A stretch of 64,000 nucleotides of DNA from Pegea sp. RAD2-039 (Eukaryota; Chordata; Thaliacea; Salpida; Salpidae): the NCBI GenBank assembly GCA_034620365.1, contig JAQGEQ010000354.1, positions 744,001 through 808,000 on the forward strand. The letters run 5' to 3'. Below are positions 41,901 to 51,907 of this stretch, piece by piece (within the stretch, counting starts at the first letter, position 1; each line of letters opens with the position of its first letter). The notes beneath the pieces were generated by a model. It was not told the origin of the DNA, did not search any database, and saw nothing but the letters and a program-made list of their open reading frames with translations. A program made the position numbers and the translations under genes.

Positions 41901-44900
41901 CTTTAATTTCAGATTTTGACACGGGACCAGGGGTTGAATGCTGCATTGAAGCTGAAGATCCTGTTTGGTGTCAGAGATACAAAGAAAAAAGACCTTCGAC
42001 CACTTTTCTTGATTATAAGGCTCCGACTTTCGGTAGATAAATCTTTATAAATACTTTTCTTGTTATTCTATTAACTTTTCTGTTTAAGCCTCTGGATTTT
42101 TGGATCCTCAGCTAGTCACATTAGATGGTGTAAGATATTCTTATTCAGGAATTGGTGAATACGTGATGTATACGACCACCAATGGTTTCCAAGTCCAGGT
42201 ACTTTTAAAAATGCCAAACTAAATCTACAATTACTAAGACAATTATATTTCTCAGGCTCGAATGTCCAACACTTTCTCAGTAGATACTTCTAACGCAACT
42301 GTCTTTACTTCAGTCTTAATTAAATTTCCTGATGCTGTAGCTTCTCAGAAAATACAAATTAGTTTAGAACCATCTAACCCTAACAGCTGGAGAAATATCA
42401 CTGTTTATATCGATGGGAAACCCTGGACTGAAGAAGAAAAATCTCATTTTATAGATTCAGGTGAATTCTTTGTTATATTTAAAAATTACTTATCATTACA
42501 TCAAATCAAGCAATATTTTAAGAATAAAATACATAAACTATCGACAAAAAATAGGAAACATATTACAGCAGAATGGTTCTTATTGAATCATAACAATAAA
42601 TTAAGAAAAGACTTCAAGATTGTTGTATCTAGTTTCCTAACTAAACGAAAACAATAACTATACAAAGTTTTCATCAATTTCAGAGGTGTATTACAACGAA
42701 AATCGTATTGCCCTGTTGAAGAATGACAAAGGAATTATCGTCTTATCACCAAAAAATATTACTGTACCTATTATAGCGATATCTCCGATATCAAATCGAT
42801 TATCACTTACTTTACAATTACCAGCCGACAATACTTTAATAAGCAGAGGCTTATATGGTGAGTGAATTTAATTAAAGCTGGTAAAAGCAATAAGATGAAT
42901 TATTCATAAAATTATTGTATTGTTTCTAACAACAAAATCTTGAATAAAATTAACTTTAATTTAAACTAACTTTATACCAACAAAAGAATAATTACTAATA
43001 AATTTTTGTGCTTTTTTTGCTAAATTAAAACAGATCACAAATAAATGATATAAATTTGTACTTTGCAGGTGTTAGTGATACAATTCAAGATAATGATTTT
43101 ACTTACTCTAACGGAACAATTATTTCGTTGGAGGAAGTAAGATTTAAAAAAATTGATACACCATCAACAATAACAGCAAACAGATGGAATAAATATATAA
43201 GTGATGAATGGGTTCTTTCCTCTAAAATAAACGCATTTGCTGAGTCTTGTAAGTCTAAATATGTAGTAAAATACTTTTGATTAATTACTACTTTTCAAAC
43301 AAACACTGCTGAAAAAATATTTCTAAATGTAATCCATCTAAAATTATTGCATAGGGCGTGTGTCCAGATCAGAGTCTTTATTTTTTTACACAAATGAAAC
43401 AACCTATGAGTCAGCTAATGACCTTGACTATGTTGCTCCTGATATTCAAACTCTTTTGAAAAATGCTGATAATAAAACTCTATCTGAAGCTGTACGAAGT
43501 TGTGGATACGTTGTAAGTTATCAGAAATTTAAGTTATTCCAAAGTTAAAGTAATTTTAAACTTCTTAGGAGGATAAGTTGACATATAGCTTCACTGCTTG
43601 CTTGTTTACTGTACTTAACACGAACGATATCACTCTGGCTACCGAAATCATCAAAGAACTTGACGACTCGACAGCTACAAGTGAGTGAAATATCAAATTT
43701 ACTTTTGCATTTATTTTTCTGACTGTTCAATATTTGTGCAGCTAATATGCCACCAATCTTCAATGAAACACTCCTTGTCATTAAAGTCCATGTTGGCAAA
43801 AAATTCACCTTGAAATTAAACGCCACTGATCCAGAAGGAGATGTAATCAGTTATAAAATGCAAGGAAGTGTATCACGAGCGGCAACATTGAATTCAACTT
43901 GTAAGATTTTTATAAAACATTAGCTTTTAAACTTAAATGATAGAAACAATTTAAAAGTTTTTTGCTTACAGCTGGCTTATTTGAATGGATACCTTCTTCA
44001 CATGAAAATACAAACCTCACATTTTTTGCTACGGATTCTAATGAGGCAACATCATCTCTAAATGTTCAAATAGAGATGTGTGGATGTGAAAACAATGGTA
44101 GTTGTCGATTTGATACTTTTATTATCAACTCACCTAGCTTTAAGGCAAGTCACTTTTTGTTTCTTTCCAAAAACAATTCTTTGTTCAAGGAGAGGCTTTT
44201 AAATAACTGTAAGAACTTTTTTAAATCAGCTGGCATCTTGTGATTGTGGTGATAAATTCACTGGCTTAGTTTGTAATATAACAAAGAAGCTTGGGTGTGA
44301 GTTTCATAATGAAACTTGCTACTTGAACAACTGCACTAATTCTGACACTGCTAAAGATGGTTTTGTTTGTGGCTCTTGTCCTGAAGGTTTTATTGGAGAC
44401 CCTTCAGTCATCTGTATAGAAAATCGTATGTAACACAGCACCTGTATATTTTTGTTTCTATATTGATCAATTTTGTAGCTTGTTCAAGCAACCCATGTTC
44501 TCAAAAATGCTCCTTCAGTGGTGGTAAGCCGATATGCTCATGTGAAAGTGGATATAAATTAGCAGAAGATGGTAGTTCTTGTGATGATGTTAATGAATGT
44601 GAATCTTCACCATGTGATTCTGTCACTGAATCTTGTGTAAACACAAACGGATCTTACGAGTTAGTTGAATACAAATCAAACGTTGAGGATTATTAATCTA
44701 CTATCTTAGATGCAAATGCCTGAGCGGTTATTCAAAATTAAACTCATCATTGTCATGTGTGGATGTCAATGAGTGTCTAGAAACTCTTCATGAATGTGAA
44801 TCTACATCAACTACTTGTGTTAATCTAATAGGAGATTACAAGTAAGACTGTAACCACAATAACTGTGATTGATTTTTATAGAACAAAATTATTAATTGAT

Positions 44901-47900
44901 TCTGCTTTAGATGCGAATGCCTAACTGGGTTTTCAGTTTCAACGTCAAACACTTCATGTGATGATATAAATGAATGTTTTACAAAACCTAATCTTTGTAA
45001 TTCACTCACATCTACGTGTATTAATATTCCTGGTGGCTATGAGTAAGCTGTACAAAATGATTGGAAGCAATTGTATTTACTTTATTTATCTGATATTAGG
45101 TGCTCATGCAAAGATGGTTTCGAACAAAATAACATAACTAAAGATTGTGAAGATATAAATGAATGTGAATTAGATATCTGCGGAGAATTTATTTGCACTA
45201 ATAGTCAAGGATCTTACAGGTTTTCTAATAAATAGTAAATAAATTAAATAGTTTGTAATTGCGCTTTCCTTTTAGTTGTGATTGCACTATTGGACTTATT
45301 TTTAATTCTACTACTAAAGTATGTGATGATGTAAACGAATGTGCTTTTAAAAATGGAGGCTGCAGTAATATCTGTAACAACACTGTTGGTTAGTACCAAA
45401 TGTTGAAATAAGTCTGTGTCAGTCAGATTCAATCATATTAATCTTATTTCTTAGGTTCGTTTGTATGTGAATGTCCAACTGGATATCAACTCGACGCTAC
45501 TCGCAAGATCTGTGTAGATGTCAATGAATGCTTATCTGAAGAATTGAATAAATGCCAACAAAATTGTGAAAACACTGAAGGTACTCCAATTTTTATTACT
45601 TATTGTGCATAGCTTACATCATTAAAAGGATATTATAAATTATAAAAGGCTATAAATATAATCATATAAAATATTATTTATTTTACACTCAATAATGGTA
45701 TTAAATTAAATCATTAAAAACACAAAGTAAATGTTGCTTTTATTAATATTCTAAAACTACTTTCGTCATGAACCTCTAATGTTATTGTTACTTATTAGCA
45801 GTACTTAAATATATTTATAATAAATGTTGATTGGTTCAGTTTACTTAAAAGTTTAGTAAAGTTCACACTGCTTTTATCTAAATATAAAATATCAAATAAT
45901 TTGTTGAAGGATCTTTCGTATGTACTTGTGTTGATCGATTCAATCTGGTCAATAAAACTCAATGTGTAGCAAATCTTACATGCTCTCAAGAAGAAATTGA
46001 TTCATGTATCAATTCATTATGTTATCGAGATAACACAACTAAAGCTAATTGTAATTGCAAAATGGGTGAGAATTGATTATAGAAGTAACAAGTATAAAAA
46101 CAGAAATAATCTTCTACATTCTTTTAAACAGGATATCAAGCTTTTAATGAAACCGTTTGTGAAGATATTGATGAATGTAAAGGAAATAACTCCTGTAGCA
46201 CAAATGCCAACTGTGAGAACATTCCTGGCAGCTACAGGTAAAAATTTGTTTATTTCAATTTTTATTACATTAAAAAAGAAAGATACATTTTTGGGTAGAA
46301 GTTTTCTTTATCGTGTATCTTTTTTTTCTCAGATGCCAATGTAAGGATTCCTTTGTATCATTAGATGTTATACCAGGAGTTAATTGTCGAGGTTAGTTGG
46401 GTGTATAGAATGCAGTTAACTGAATTTAACTTTATTTGTATTTTAACAGAATTGGTTGCTGCAACTATTTCATCGCCAATAGTAGATCGAAATAAAGCCA
46501 CCATTCGTTGGAGTGTAGTTGATTATGCTATTGAATACAAGTAAGATAATTCAATATACTTTGAACTAAGATATAATTTATTTGTTCTCATCAAAACTTA
46601 CAAAACCTTCAAACACCCCAACTTACTTTTGCTATTTAATTATTTCTTTAGCTTATACTTTGTTTTATTTTCAGCACTTATCTTGTACAAAATGGCAAAA
46701 CTGAGAAGCTTTACGAAGTAAAAGTAACTGGAAACCAACGAACTTTTACTGATTTGAAATACGACACAAGCTACAGCGGTAAAATAGATTATGTCATTAA
46801 TTAATCAGATTATTTAATAGATAAAAATTAAACTTACAAAAGTACTTGGTTAATTTTAATCAATTTTCTAAATTTAAAAATATAAGCAGCATTAGTTTGT
46901 CTAAAATCACATTTTTTTATTTCAGTTTTTGTTGAAAGTATTAATGGAGATGTATCAGGACCGAAATCAGTGAAAGACTTTAAGATTGGATCAGAGTTTT
47001 CGGAACTTGATTTTTTCATCGATGAAGTTAAAAATGATTCAATATCGGTAGGATATTCATTGATTCAAATATAAAAAATTTTGTTTTAATTTTAGTTAAA
47101 AGGTTTTGGCAACAATAAAATTGTAAACTTTTATGTATGAAGTGAACTTATAGATATAAGTTCCTTTTTAAGGGCTTTAAACTAATAAAGTATTAATTGT
47201 TATAATTATGGGCGACCTTATTACAAAAGGTGAGTTAAAAACTCTAAATTATTCGAAACTTGCAGATTGCATGGAACATCACTTCGACCTCCGCTGTCAA
47301 CTACTTACTTATTGTTATTGACGAAAAGTTCAACTTTATTTTGCGAACAGAATTTTCAACGGATGCCAGTAATGTTAGTTGATTTTCAAATCATTAAAAG
47401 AAAACAAAACAATTTTGAAACGGAAAGAATATAATAAAATATTTAATTTACTTTTATAAATGTTTAGATTTAGAAATGACTGTTATAGATAGAAACTTTA
47501 GAATGAAAATATTTTTTTCCCAATTATAGTTCAAAACTTTTATTTATTGATAATTTCAAAAAGAAATTGTTTTAGGTGTCTAGTTTTGAAGTAAAAAGTA
47601 AATCTACTGACAAAACATTTATCGGCTACTTTACTCTGATAAATATCTAAAATTCCCATTTTGAAGTTGAACTTATTTTCTTACATCTTTAAGTAGATTA
47701 GGCTCAATGATATTTGAAAAATACATTTTTAGCATTTTACTCATTAATCATTTTGCATTGTGCAAATTTTCTGTTTTTATACAAATTAAAGTTGTTGGAT
47801 AATGATTTATTATCTAAACAAAATGATAATAAGAAATATTTTTAAACACCAATAATGGCTGTAATAATTACATCGCCTTTTTAACTTTTGATAACTAAAA

Positions 47901-50900
47901 GTTTCAAATAAATATATTTAAATCATAACTTTTTTTATAGTTTGTAATCACAAACTTGGAACCAAGTACAGAGTACCAAATTATAGTAACCAGAGTAAAA
48001 AGTAAAATTAAATCTCAGTTAACAGGTATTTATACATTTCTGTATACTACTAAAACTATTATAATCCCTTCCAATAGTTTATTTCATCTTTATCAAATAG
48101 TCAATATTTAATTTTTTATCATGTATTGAATTTAACAGCTCCAAACAGCCCACAAAATGCTTCGATTCAGTATCTTTCAAGTGTTTATGGTGAAGGAAAC
48201 TTGACTTGGACAGCTCCATTATCTGGACTAGTAGAGAATTATTTAATTTCTAGTTCACCATCAGATTTATCAACTAATTTCGGTAACTTACATCTTCAGT
48301 AGATTTTAAAGAATTTAGATATTAATAAAAAATGCACTTATGTTTTCTAGATAATGTTTCACAAACTGCATTGATAAGCAATTTTATTCCTGGAAAGCTT
48401 TATACAATTTCGATATATTCTGTTTACAAAGATATAAGAAGCAAACCCATAACTATAAACGGTAAGTGATAGAGTTGATAACAGTTTAAGATTGAAAGTA
48501 CACAGCAATAATTTTGTTATTATTTTTATTTATTTATGGGGAGATTTAAAAAATAATATGTTTTAATTATACAGCTATGCTGCCAATTACAACAAAAACA
48601 CCGACAACTACATCGATGGAAGTAACATCAGTAAAAACAACAACAACAGAACCAACATCAGTTGAAGCAACAACAACAACAGCAACCACAGAAACAACAA
48701 CAGAAGCAATAACATCCACAACAACAAAAGCAACAACAGTAAAAACAACAACACCAGAAGCAACAACAGCAACCACAACGACAGATAAAACAACAACAAA
48801 AGCAACAACAGTAAAAACAACAACACCAAAAGCAACAACAGCAACCACAACGACAGATAAAACAACAACAAAAGCAACAACAGTAAAAACAACAACACCA
48901 GAAGCAACAACAGCAACCACAACGACAGATAAAACAACAACAGAAGCAAAAACAACAAAAGCAACAACAGTAAAAACAACAACACCAGAAGCAACAACAG
49001 CAACAACAACGACAGATAAAACATCAACAGAAGCAACAACAACAAAAGCAACAACCACAGAACCCACAACAACAAAAGCAACAACAACAAAAGCAACAAC
49101 AACAGAACCAACAACAGAAGCAACAACAACAACAACACCAAAAGCAACAACAACACCAAAAGCAACAACAACACCAAAAGCAACAACAACACCAAAAGCA
49201 ACAACAACAGAAGCAACAACAACAACTAAAGCAACAACAACAACACCAAAAGCAACAACAACGCCAAAAGCAACAACAACACCAAAAGCAACAACAACAC
49301 CAAAAGCAACAACAACACCAAAAGCAACAACAACAGAAGCAACAACAACAACAACAACTAAAGCAACAACAACAACACCAAAAGCAACAACAACACCAAA
49401 AGCAACAACAACACCAAAAGCAACAACAACACCAAAAGCAACAACAACAGAAGCAACAACAACAGAAACCACAACAACAGAAGCAACAACTTCAAAAACA
49501 CCAGAAAAAACCACTACAGTAGTTACTCCAACAATTGAAATTACAACTACATTACCAGGTATGAATCATTATGAAAAATGTTAAATATTTCTAATAAATA
49601 AGTTTAAATTGTTAATTAGTCCAAATTTTAAAGCTTGATGATTAATACAAGCAATGAAAATTGTAAAGTAATTGTTTGTATAAATGTTCCGCTAATGTAA
49701 TAAAAATCTTGCTTTACTGGAATAGTTTAGTTTTCGTTTAATCACTTCTTTATTTGCAACTGATAAAAATCTGATTTATTTAATAATATAGTATAAAAAT
49801 ATTTTGATTTAAAATCATTATGAAATTATTTCAAAAAATTAACTTTGTAATGTTTTTATATTGTTTTTATTAACAAAATGTATTTTATCATTTGAGGAAG
49901 CCAGGAAACCTTTTTTAGAATATAAATATAAATATAAAAACTAAATACTACAAATATTTCATTAATTGCTTCAAAACTATCTTTTAAAAATATGGAATTT
50001 TTTTAAAATGGTATCAACTTAGTTATTCAATTATTTTAGCAATTTATAAAATATCTACAAATTTCGTATATATGCTAATTTAAAATTTGATTTTAGAATG
50101 TGTTGACTTTTTGATACCTTATAATGGAGCTTGTGTTGGTGAGATATCTTTCTTATTTACTTTATTTCAATTTAAATGGAAATTAAGATTTAAGTATTGT
50201 GATCTGTTTTAATTTAAAACGGCAACATTAAAATTATAGATATTTATGGTTAATTTATTAATAACAAACTTTTTAAGTAATTTGACAAAAAAACTAATCA
50301 CTTTTAATCAACAGAAACTTTGAGATATCATTTAACAATCACTTTTGATGTTACCTTTGATCTTGCTCTAAATGATCCAACTAGCTCAAAAGCAATTTTG
50401 TTTACTGAACACTATCTGAGACTAGTGAGTTATTTCTTATTTTTTTAGAATATAAATTATTTAATAAATCCCAGCTAATTTTTTTTTGTGCTTATCTTTT
50501 TTTATAACTGAAGAATAGTAAATTGACTACTGAAATTGAAGCAGTATTATTTGCTTGACTTTTAATGTTAGTTTTACTTATCACTAATTTTTATTTTAAC
50601 TGAAACTGTACTTTGTTAATTTGCTGTCACTTGGCTGTATGAAATTTTAACTTATTTCTTATTTGTTGGTAAAACTAGAAAGATTATCATTTGAAACTCT
50701 AACTAAAAATATTCTGTAGGTTGGAAAAATTTTGGAATCTTCAAATTTAACTTTGGTTGTTATTAGCGATGTTTCATTTTCAAGTGGAAGCATTGTAGCT
50801 GAGGCAGATCTTACTTTATTTGATCCACCATCCAAGGAAGTTGTTGATGGTTTAGTCTCCACAGCATTTGCCACTGATCCTAATGTCAAACTTGTGGCTG

Positions 50901-51907
50901 ATGACACAAAAGCAACAGCTGTCACCTCAGACGGTTAGTGACCAATTTATTTCTTTGTTTTAATGAATCGTTTTAATTATACAAATATATATTATTAGCA
51001 AATTATCACTAAAAGCTAATTGTATCAAAAAACTTGACTACAGCTACTGATGAGTGCTCAGATGTTGGAAGAACAAACTGCAATGCAACATTTGCAAGTT
51101 GTACAGTAACTCCAGATGTCTTCCCAGGATTTTCTTGTTCTTGTATTGCTGGATACCGCGATAACGATCCTACTAACCCTGGAAGAGAGTAAGGAGTATT
51201 AATTGTTTGAGGCTCAAATTAATTGTTGTTTGTTCTATAAGTTGCTCTGATCAATGTATGTTGAATAATGAGCTGTATTGTTTGAATGATGGAACTTGTT
51301 CAAGATCAAATGAGAATGATCCAACTTGCTTATGTACACATTGGTATCAAGGCAATCGTTGCCAATCATTAAGTAAGTTAAACAAAAGATTTGTTAAGAT
51401 ACTTTCTTTTTAAATGTTATATTTGTGTCGAGTCTATTTGCAAATACTTAAAGTTTTATTTTGGTTAAGTTATTTTTGTTTTTAACATCTTATTTATATT
51501 TAAGTAAAACTTTATATGCAAATGAAATAGTATTTACAATTAGATCTTTTAATTGAACTGATCTTGTATTGTTGTTGACTTTATGGTAGATTAAACTTGA
51601 ATAAAACCTAAAATATTAAACCTCCTGTCACTTAGTGTATTTAAATATTATCAAATTAGAAAAATTTGACAAATTTTAGTAAAATTGTTTATAAGTGTTC
51701 AAACATAGAATTTTTTTTCCTTTGTTTAATATCTATTATTGGGACTTTGTAATATTTTTCACACAAACATTTTTTTTTACTTTAGACGGTGGTAGTATAG
51801 CAGGAATAATTATTGGAGTTCTCGTAGGATTAATCCTTATCATAATACTTTTAGTGTTTTTATGGCGTCGTCATGCGCAAGACAAACACATTTGCTATCG
51901 AGCATAA
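26088..51907 (+). CDS. Giant EGF/NIDO-AMOP-VWD/FN3/SEA membrane mucin (gene A), 74 exons, about 4,303 aa
   Basis: A hand-built model of 74 coding exons totals 12,912 nt with matching phase at every junction and a TAA at 51905-51907. Residue 1-25 is a signal peptide. The order after it is: EGF repeats (to about 842), proline-rich spacer 1 (843-970), EGFs, proline-rich spacer 2 (1433-1652), EGFs (to 2183), NIDO (2184-2422), AMOP (2423-2602), VWD (2603-2825), a cadherin-like region, EGFs (to 3466), FN3 modules (3467-3721), a Thr-rich mucin stretch (3722-4049), SEA, two EGFs and a transmembrane helix (about 4268-4290) with a 13-residue tail. There are roughly 50 EGF domains. The NIDO-AMOP-VWD core with SEA/EGF/TM is that of MUC4-like membrane mucins. 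It should sit on the cell surface as an adhesion, mucosal or recognition protein. Exon coordinates are in the segment entries. Function is inferred from domains only. Confidence 0.85.
27164..31517 (+). other. Gene A exons 3-11: first EGF block
   Basis: Exons: 27164-27304, 27484-27958, 28496-29025, 29091-29204, 29519-29632, 30001-30220, 30447-30958, 31024-31137, 31404-31517. Most domains begin D(I/L)NEC or DIDEC, the calcium-binding EGF consensus with D/N, E and later aromatic residues. Single-EGF exons are 114 or 141 nt and symmetric phase 1. Longer exons carry several EGFs, and two junctions fall inside a domain at phase 2. In exon 5 a [10 protein letters not shown] motif has an extra cysteine where the paralogous copies have glycine, and a 12-nt in-frame repeat doubles DVNEC. 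Exon 10 ends at a GTTTGT donor. Confidence 0.85.
27193..27965 (+). repeat. Gene-conversion-like tract, copy in gene A
   Basis: This stretch (most of exon 3, all of intron 3, all of exon 4 and a few bases of intron 4) is almost identical to 56953-57725 in gene B. By eye only about three or four substitutions occur, near 27587, 27597 and 27647, and the intron looks identical. Similarity breaks off sharply on both sides. Confidence 0.9.
30001..33220 (+). repeat. Internal duplicated block, copy 1 (exons 8-16)
   Basis: The exon order by length, 220-512-114-114-proline spacer-40-129-129-129 nt, is repeated at 33651-37164. Coding exons and several introns (for example 30221-30446 against 33871-34096) are nearly the same, which shows a DNA-level segmental duplication, not domain shuffling. 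Confidence 0.88.
31631..32138 (+). other. Gene A exons 12-13: proline-rich acidic spacer 1
   Basis: Exon 12 (31631-32013) encodes about 127 residues of [23 protein letters not shown] and acidic [10 protein letters not shown] stretches, and ends at a phase 0 donor. Exon 13 (32099-32138) is a 40-nt mini-exon, [13 protein letters not shown], that supplies the first cysteine of the next EGF. The segment probably forms an extended spacer between EGF rods. It has only two cysteines. A second, longer version lies at 35349-36319. Confidence 0.8.
32258..35175 (+). other. Gene A exons 14-20: second EGF block
   Basis: Exons: 32258-32386, 32890-33018, 33092-33220, 33651-33870, 34097-34608, 34674-34787, 35062-35175. 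The first three are 129-nt exons that start VDNC, VDEC and ADDKC and carry a GLVC or GLNEVC core, an EGF subtype separate from the DINEC type. Exons 17-20 are near-copies of exons 8-11, with the same lengths (220, 512, 114, 114 nt) and similar introns. Confidence 0.85.
33651..37164 (+). repeat. Internal duplicated block, copy 2 (exons 17-26)
   Basis: This is the partner of 30001-33220. The 5' half (exons 17-20) is closest to copy 1. The proline-rich exons 21-22 are longer and diverged, while exons 24 and 25 are again very close to exons 14 and 15. This copy is followed by two further 129-nt-type EGF exons. Confidence 0.88.
35349..36319 (+). other. Gene A exons 21-23: proline-rich acidic spacer 2
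   Basis: Exon 21 is 35349-35471 (starts [17 protein letters not shown]), exon 22 is 35642-36177 and exon 23 is 36280-36319. Exon 22 encodes about 178 residues with repeated PPxFPEF and acidic [11 protein letters not shown] stretches, and ends [10 protein letters not shown] at a phase 0 donor as in spacer 1. Exon 23 is again a 40-nt mini-exon ([13 protein letters not shown]), homologous to exon 13. The spacer has therefore been duplicated and has then diverged and lengthened. Confidence 0.8.
36460..39477 (+). other. Gene A exons 24-34: third EGF block
   Basis: Exons: 36460-36588, 36836-36964, 37036-37164, 37227-37352, 37464-37592, 37889-38020, 38162-38278, 38466-38644, 38800-39010, 39093-39217, 39330-39477. 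Exons 24-28 continue the 129-nt GLVC/GLNEVC subtype with five consecutive copies, where the first block has three. Exons 29-34 are more varied single EGFs, including a [11 protein letters not shown] type without the calcium-binding start. Exon 34 ends just before the NIDO domain. Confidence 0.82.
39586..40942 (+). other. Gene A exons 35-38: NIDO domain
   Basis: Exons: 39586-39718, 40225-40454, 40520-40674, 40744-40942. The encoded stretch has the NIDO hallmarks [13 protein letters not shown] and [11 protein letters not shown], followed by [11 protein letters not shown] and [19 protein letters not shown], matching the extracellular nidogen-like domain of MUC4, nidogen and alpha-tectorin relatives. 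Introns separate the domain into four exons. Intron 38 starts with the unusual donor GTCTGT. Confidence 0.85.
41053..42032 (+). other. Gene A exons 39-42: AMOP domain
   Basis: Exons: 41053-41180, 41274-41388, 41444-41620, 41913-42032. The order [39 protein letters not shown] and [20 protein letters not shown] is the AMOP pattern, with CP near its start, a CC pair, a GGG turn and a late CC..C. AMOP follows NIDO and precedes VWD in MUC4 and SUSD2-type proteins, and it does so here. Confidence 0.85.
42089..43248 (+). other. Gene A exons 43-46: VWD domain
   Basis: Exons: 42089-42198, 42256-42460, 42684-42857, 43069-43248. The domain opens [20 protein letters not shown], which corresponds to the GDPH-containing start of VWD domains, and closes with [16 protein letters not shown], the usual fold end. 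The GDPH autocleavage motif used in MUC4 is replaced by LDPQ, so cleavage at this site is not expected. The domain is poor in cysteine compared with canonical VWDs. Confidence 0.8.
43355..44144 (+). other. Gene A exons 47-50: post-VWD region and cadherin-like domain
   Basis: Exons: 43355-43512, 43569-43680, 43742-43900, 43972-44144. The first part ([20 protein letters not shown]) resembles the region that follows VWD in MUC4-like proteins. The second part carries [15 protein letters not shown] and SGLFEWIPS, typical of cadherin-like or He_PIG beta-sandwich domains. Exon 50 ends in the first half of an EGF (CGCENNGSC) at a GC donor (GCAAGT), making a GC-AG intron at 44145-44229 with matching phase 0. 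Confidence 0.75.
44230..46391 (+). other. Gene A exons 51-60: fourth EGF block
   Basis: Exons: 44230-44425, 44479-44659, 44710-44841, 44911-45042, 45100-45219, 45276-45388, 45455-45580, 45910-46065, 46132-46237, 46333-46391. Calcium-binding EGFs (DVNEC, DINEC, DIDEC) predominate, and here introns mostly fall within the domain at phase 2, before the fifth cysteine (pattern SYE/CKC), unlike the phase 1 between-domain introns upstream. This block probably has a separate origin from the first three. Exon 58 has a weak acceptor (TTGTTGAAG), and the 45581-45909 intron is correspondingly the least certain in this block. Confidence 0.78.
46451..48461 (+). other. Gene A exons 61-67: fibronectin type III modules
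   Basis: Exons: 46451-46541, 46675-46778, 46926-47047, 47266-47373, 47941-48025, 48139-48282, 48351-48461. Three beta-sandwich modules can be read. The first has [14 protein letters not shown] and [16 protein letters not shown]. The second has [17 protein letters not shown] and [17 protein letters not shown]. The third has [19 protein letters not shown] and [17 protein letters not shown]. The tryptophan and tyrosine positions fit FN3, although the sequences are diverged. They link the EGF rod to the mucin stretch. Confidence 0.7.
48575..49558 (+). other. Gene A exon 68: threonine-rich mucin stretch
   Basis: A single 984-nt exon encodes about 327 residues made almost only of T with A, K, P, E, V and S. 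Such T/P-rich runs are dense O-glycosylation sites in membrane mucins. The antisense and shifted frames also stay open only because of the repeat composition. The sense frame fits at both ends (phase 1 in and out), between FN3 and SEA exons. Confidence 0.85.
48727..49480 (+). repeat. Nested tandem repeats in the mucin exon (72-nt and 18-nt units)
   Basis: Four units of 72 nt begin at 48727, 48799, 48871 and 48958. Each encodes [10 protein letters not shown](E/K)ATTATTTT plus DKT(T/S)T. A 15-nt insert precedes the fourth unit. From about 49138 the pattern changes to runs of an 18-nt unit encoding KATTTP, separated by EATTTT blocks. All units keep the frame, so this is a coding minisatellite likely to vary in copy number. 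Confidence 0.9.
50097..50933 (+). other. Gene A exons 69-71: linker and SEA domain
   Basis: Exon 69 (50097-50138) encodes a short linker with two cysteines ([14 protein letters not shown]). Exons 70 (50315-50424) and 71 (50720-50933) encode a SEA domain: [16 protein letters not shown] as the first strand, a helix, then [20 protein letters not shown]. The GSIV at about residues 4123-4126 sits where MUC1-type SEA domains have the self-cleaving G|SVVV. The order mucin stretch, SEA, EGF, TM is typical of membrane mucins. Confidence 0.78.
51044..51372 (+). other. Gene A exons 72-73: juxtamembrane EGF pair
   Basis: Exon 72 is 51044-51188 ([20 protein letters not shown]) and exon 73 is 51242-51372, ending [16 protein letters not shown]. 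The exon junction is phase 2, inside the first domain. A decayed copy of the last two thirds of exon 73 lies at 22491-22583. Confidence 0.82.
51786..51907 (+). other. Gene A exon 74: transmembrane helix and short tail
   Basis: The last exon encodes a glycine-zipper-like hydrophobic helix ([20 protein letters not shown] then VFLW), a basic stop-transfer RRH and a tail of 13 residues ending CYRA. No tyrosine kinase, ITAM or PDZ-type motif is visible in so short a tail, so any signalling would need partners. TAA is at 51905-51907. Confidence 0.88.

Noticed and set aside
45581-45909. An additional exon in the 330-nt intron before exon 58
   Set aside because: No open stretch with matching phase and acceptor was found, and exons 57 and 58 join cleanly at phase 1.
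48727-49480. Regular short repeats as a CRISPR array
   Set aside because: The units are contiguous, in frame and coding, with no unique spacers, in an animal gene.
48567-49514. Long valine-rich (315 aa) and leucine-rich (205 aa) open frames antisense to the mucin exon
   Set aside because: They are reverse readings of the ACA/ACC/GCA repeat, which cannot make stops in those frames. The sense Thr-rich frame fits the splice phases of the gene.
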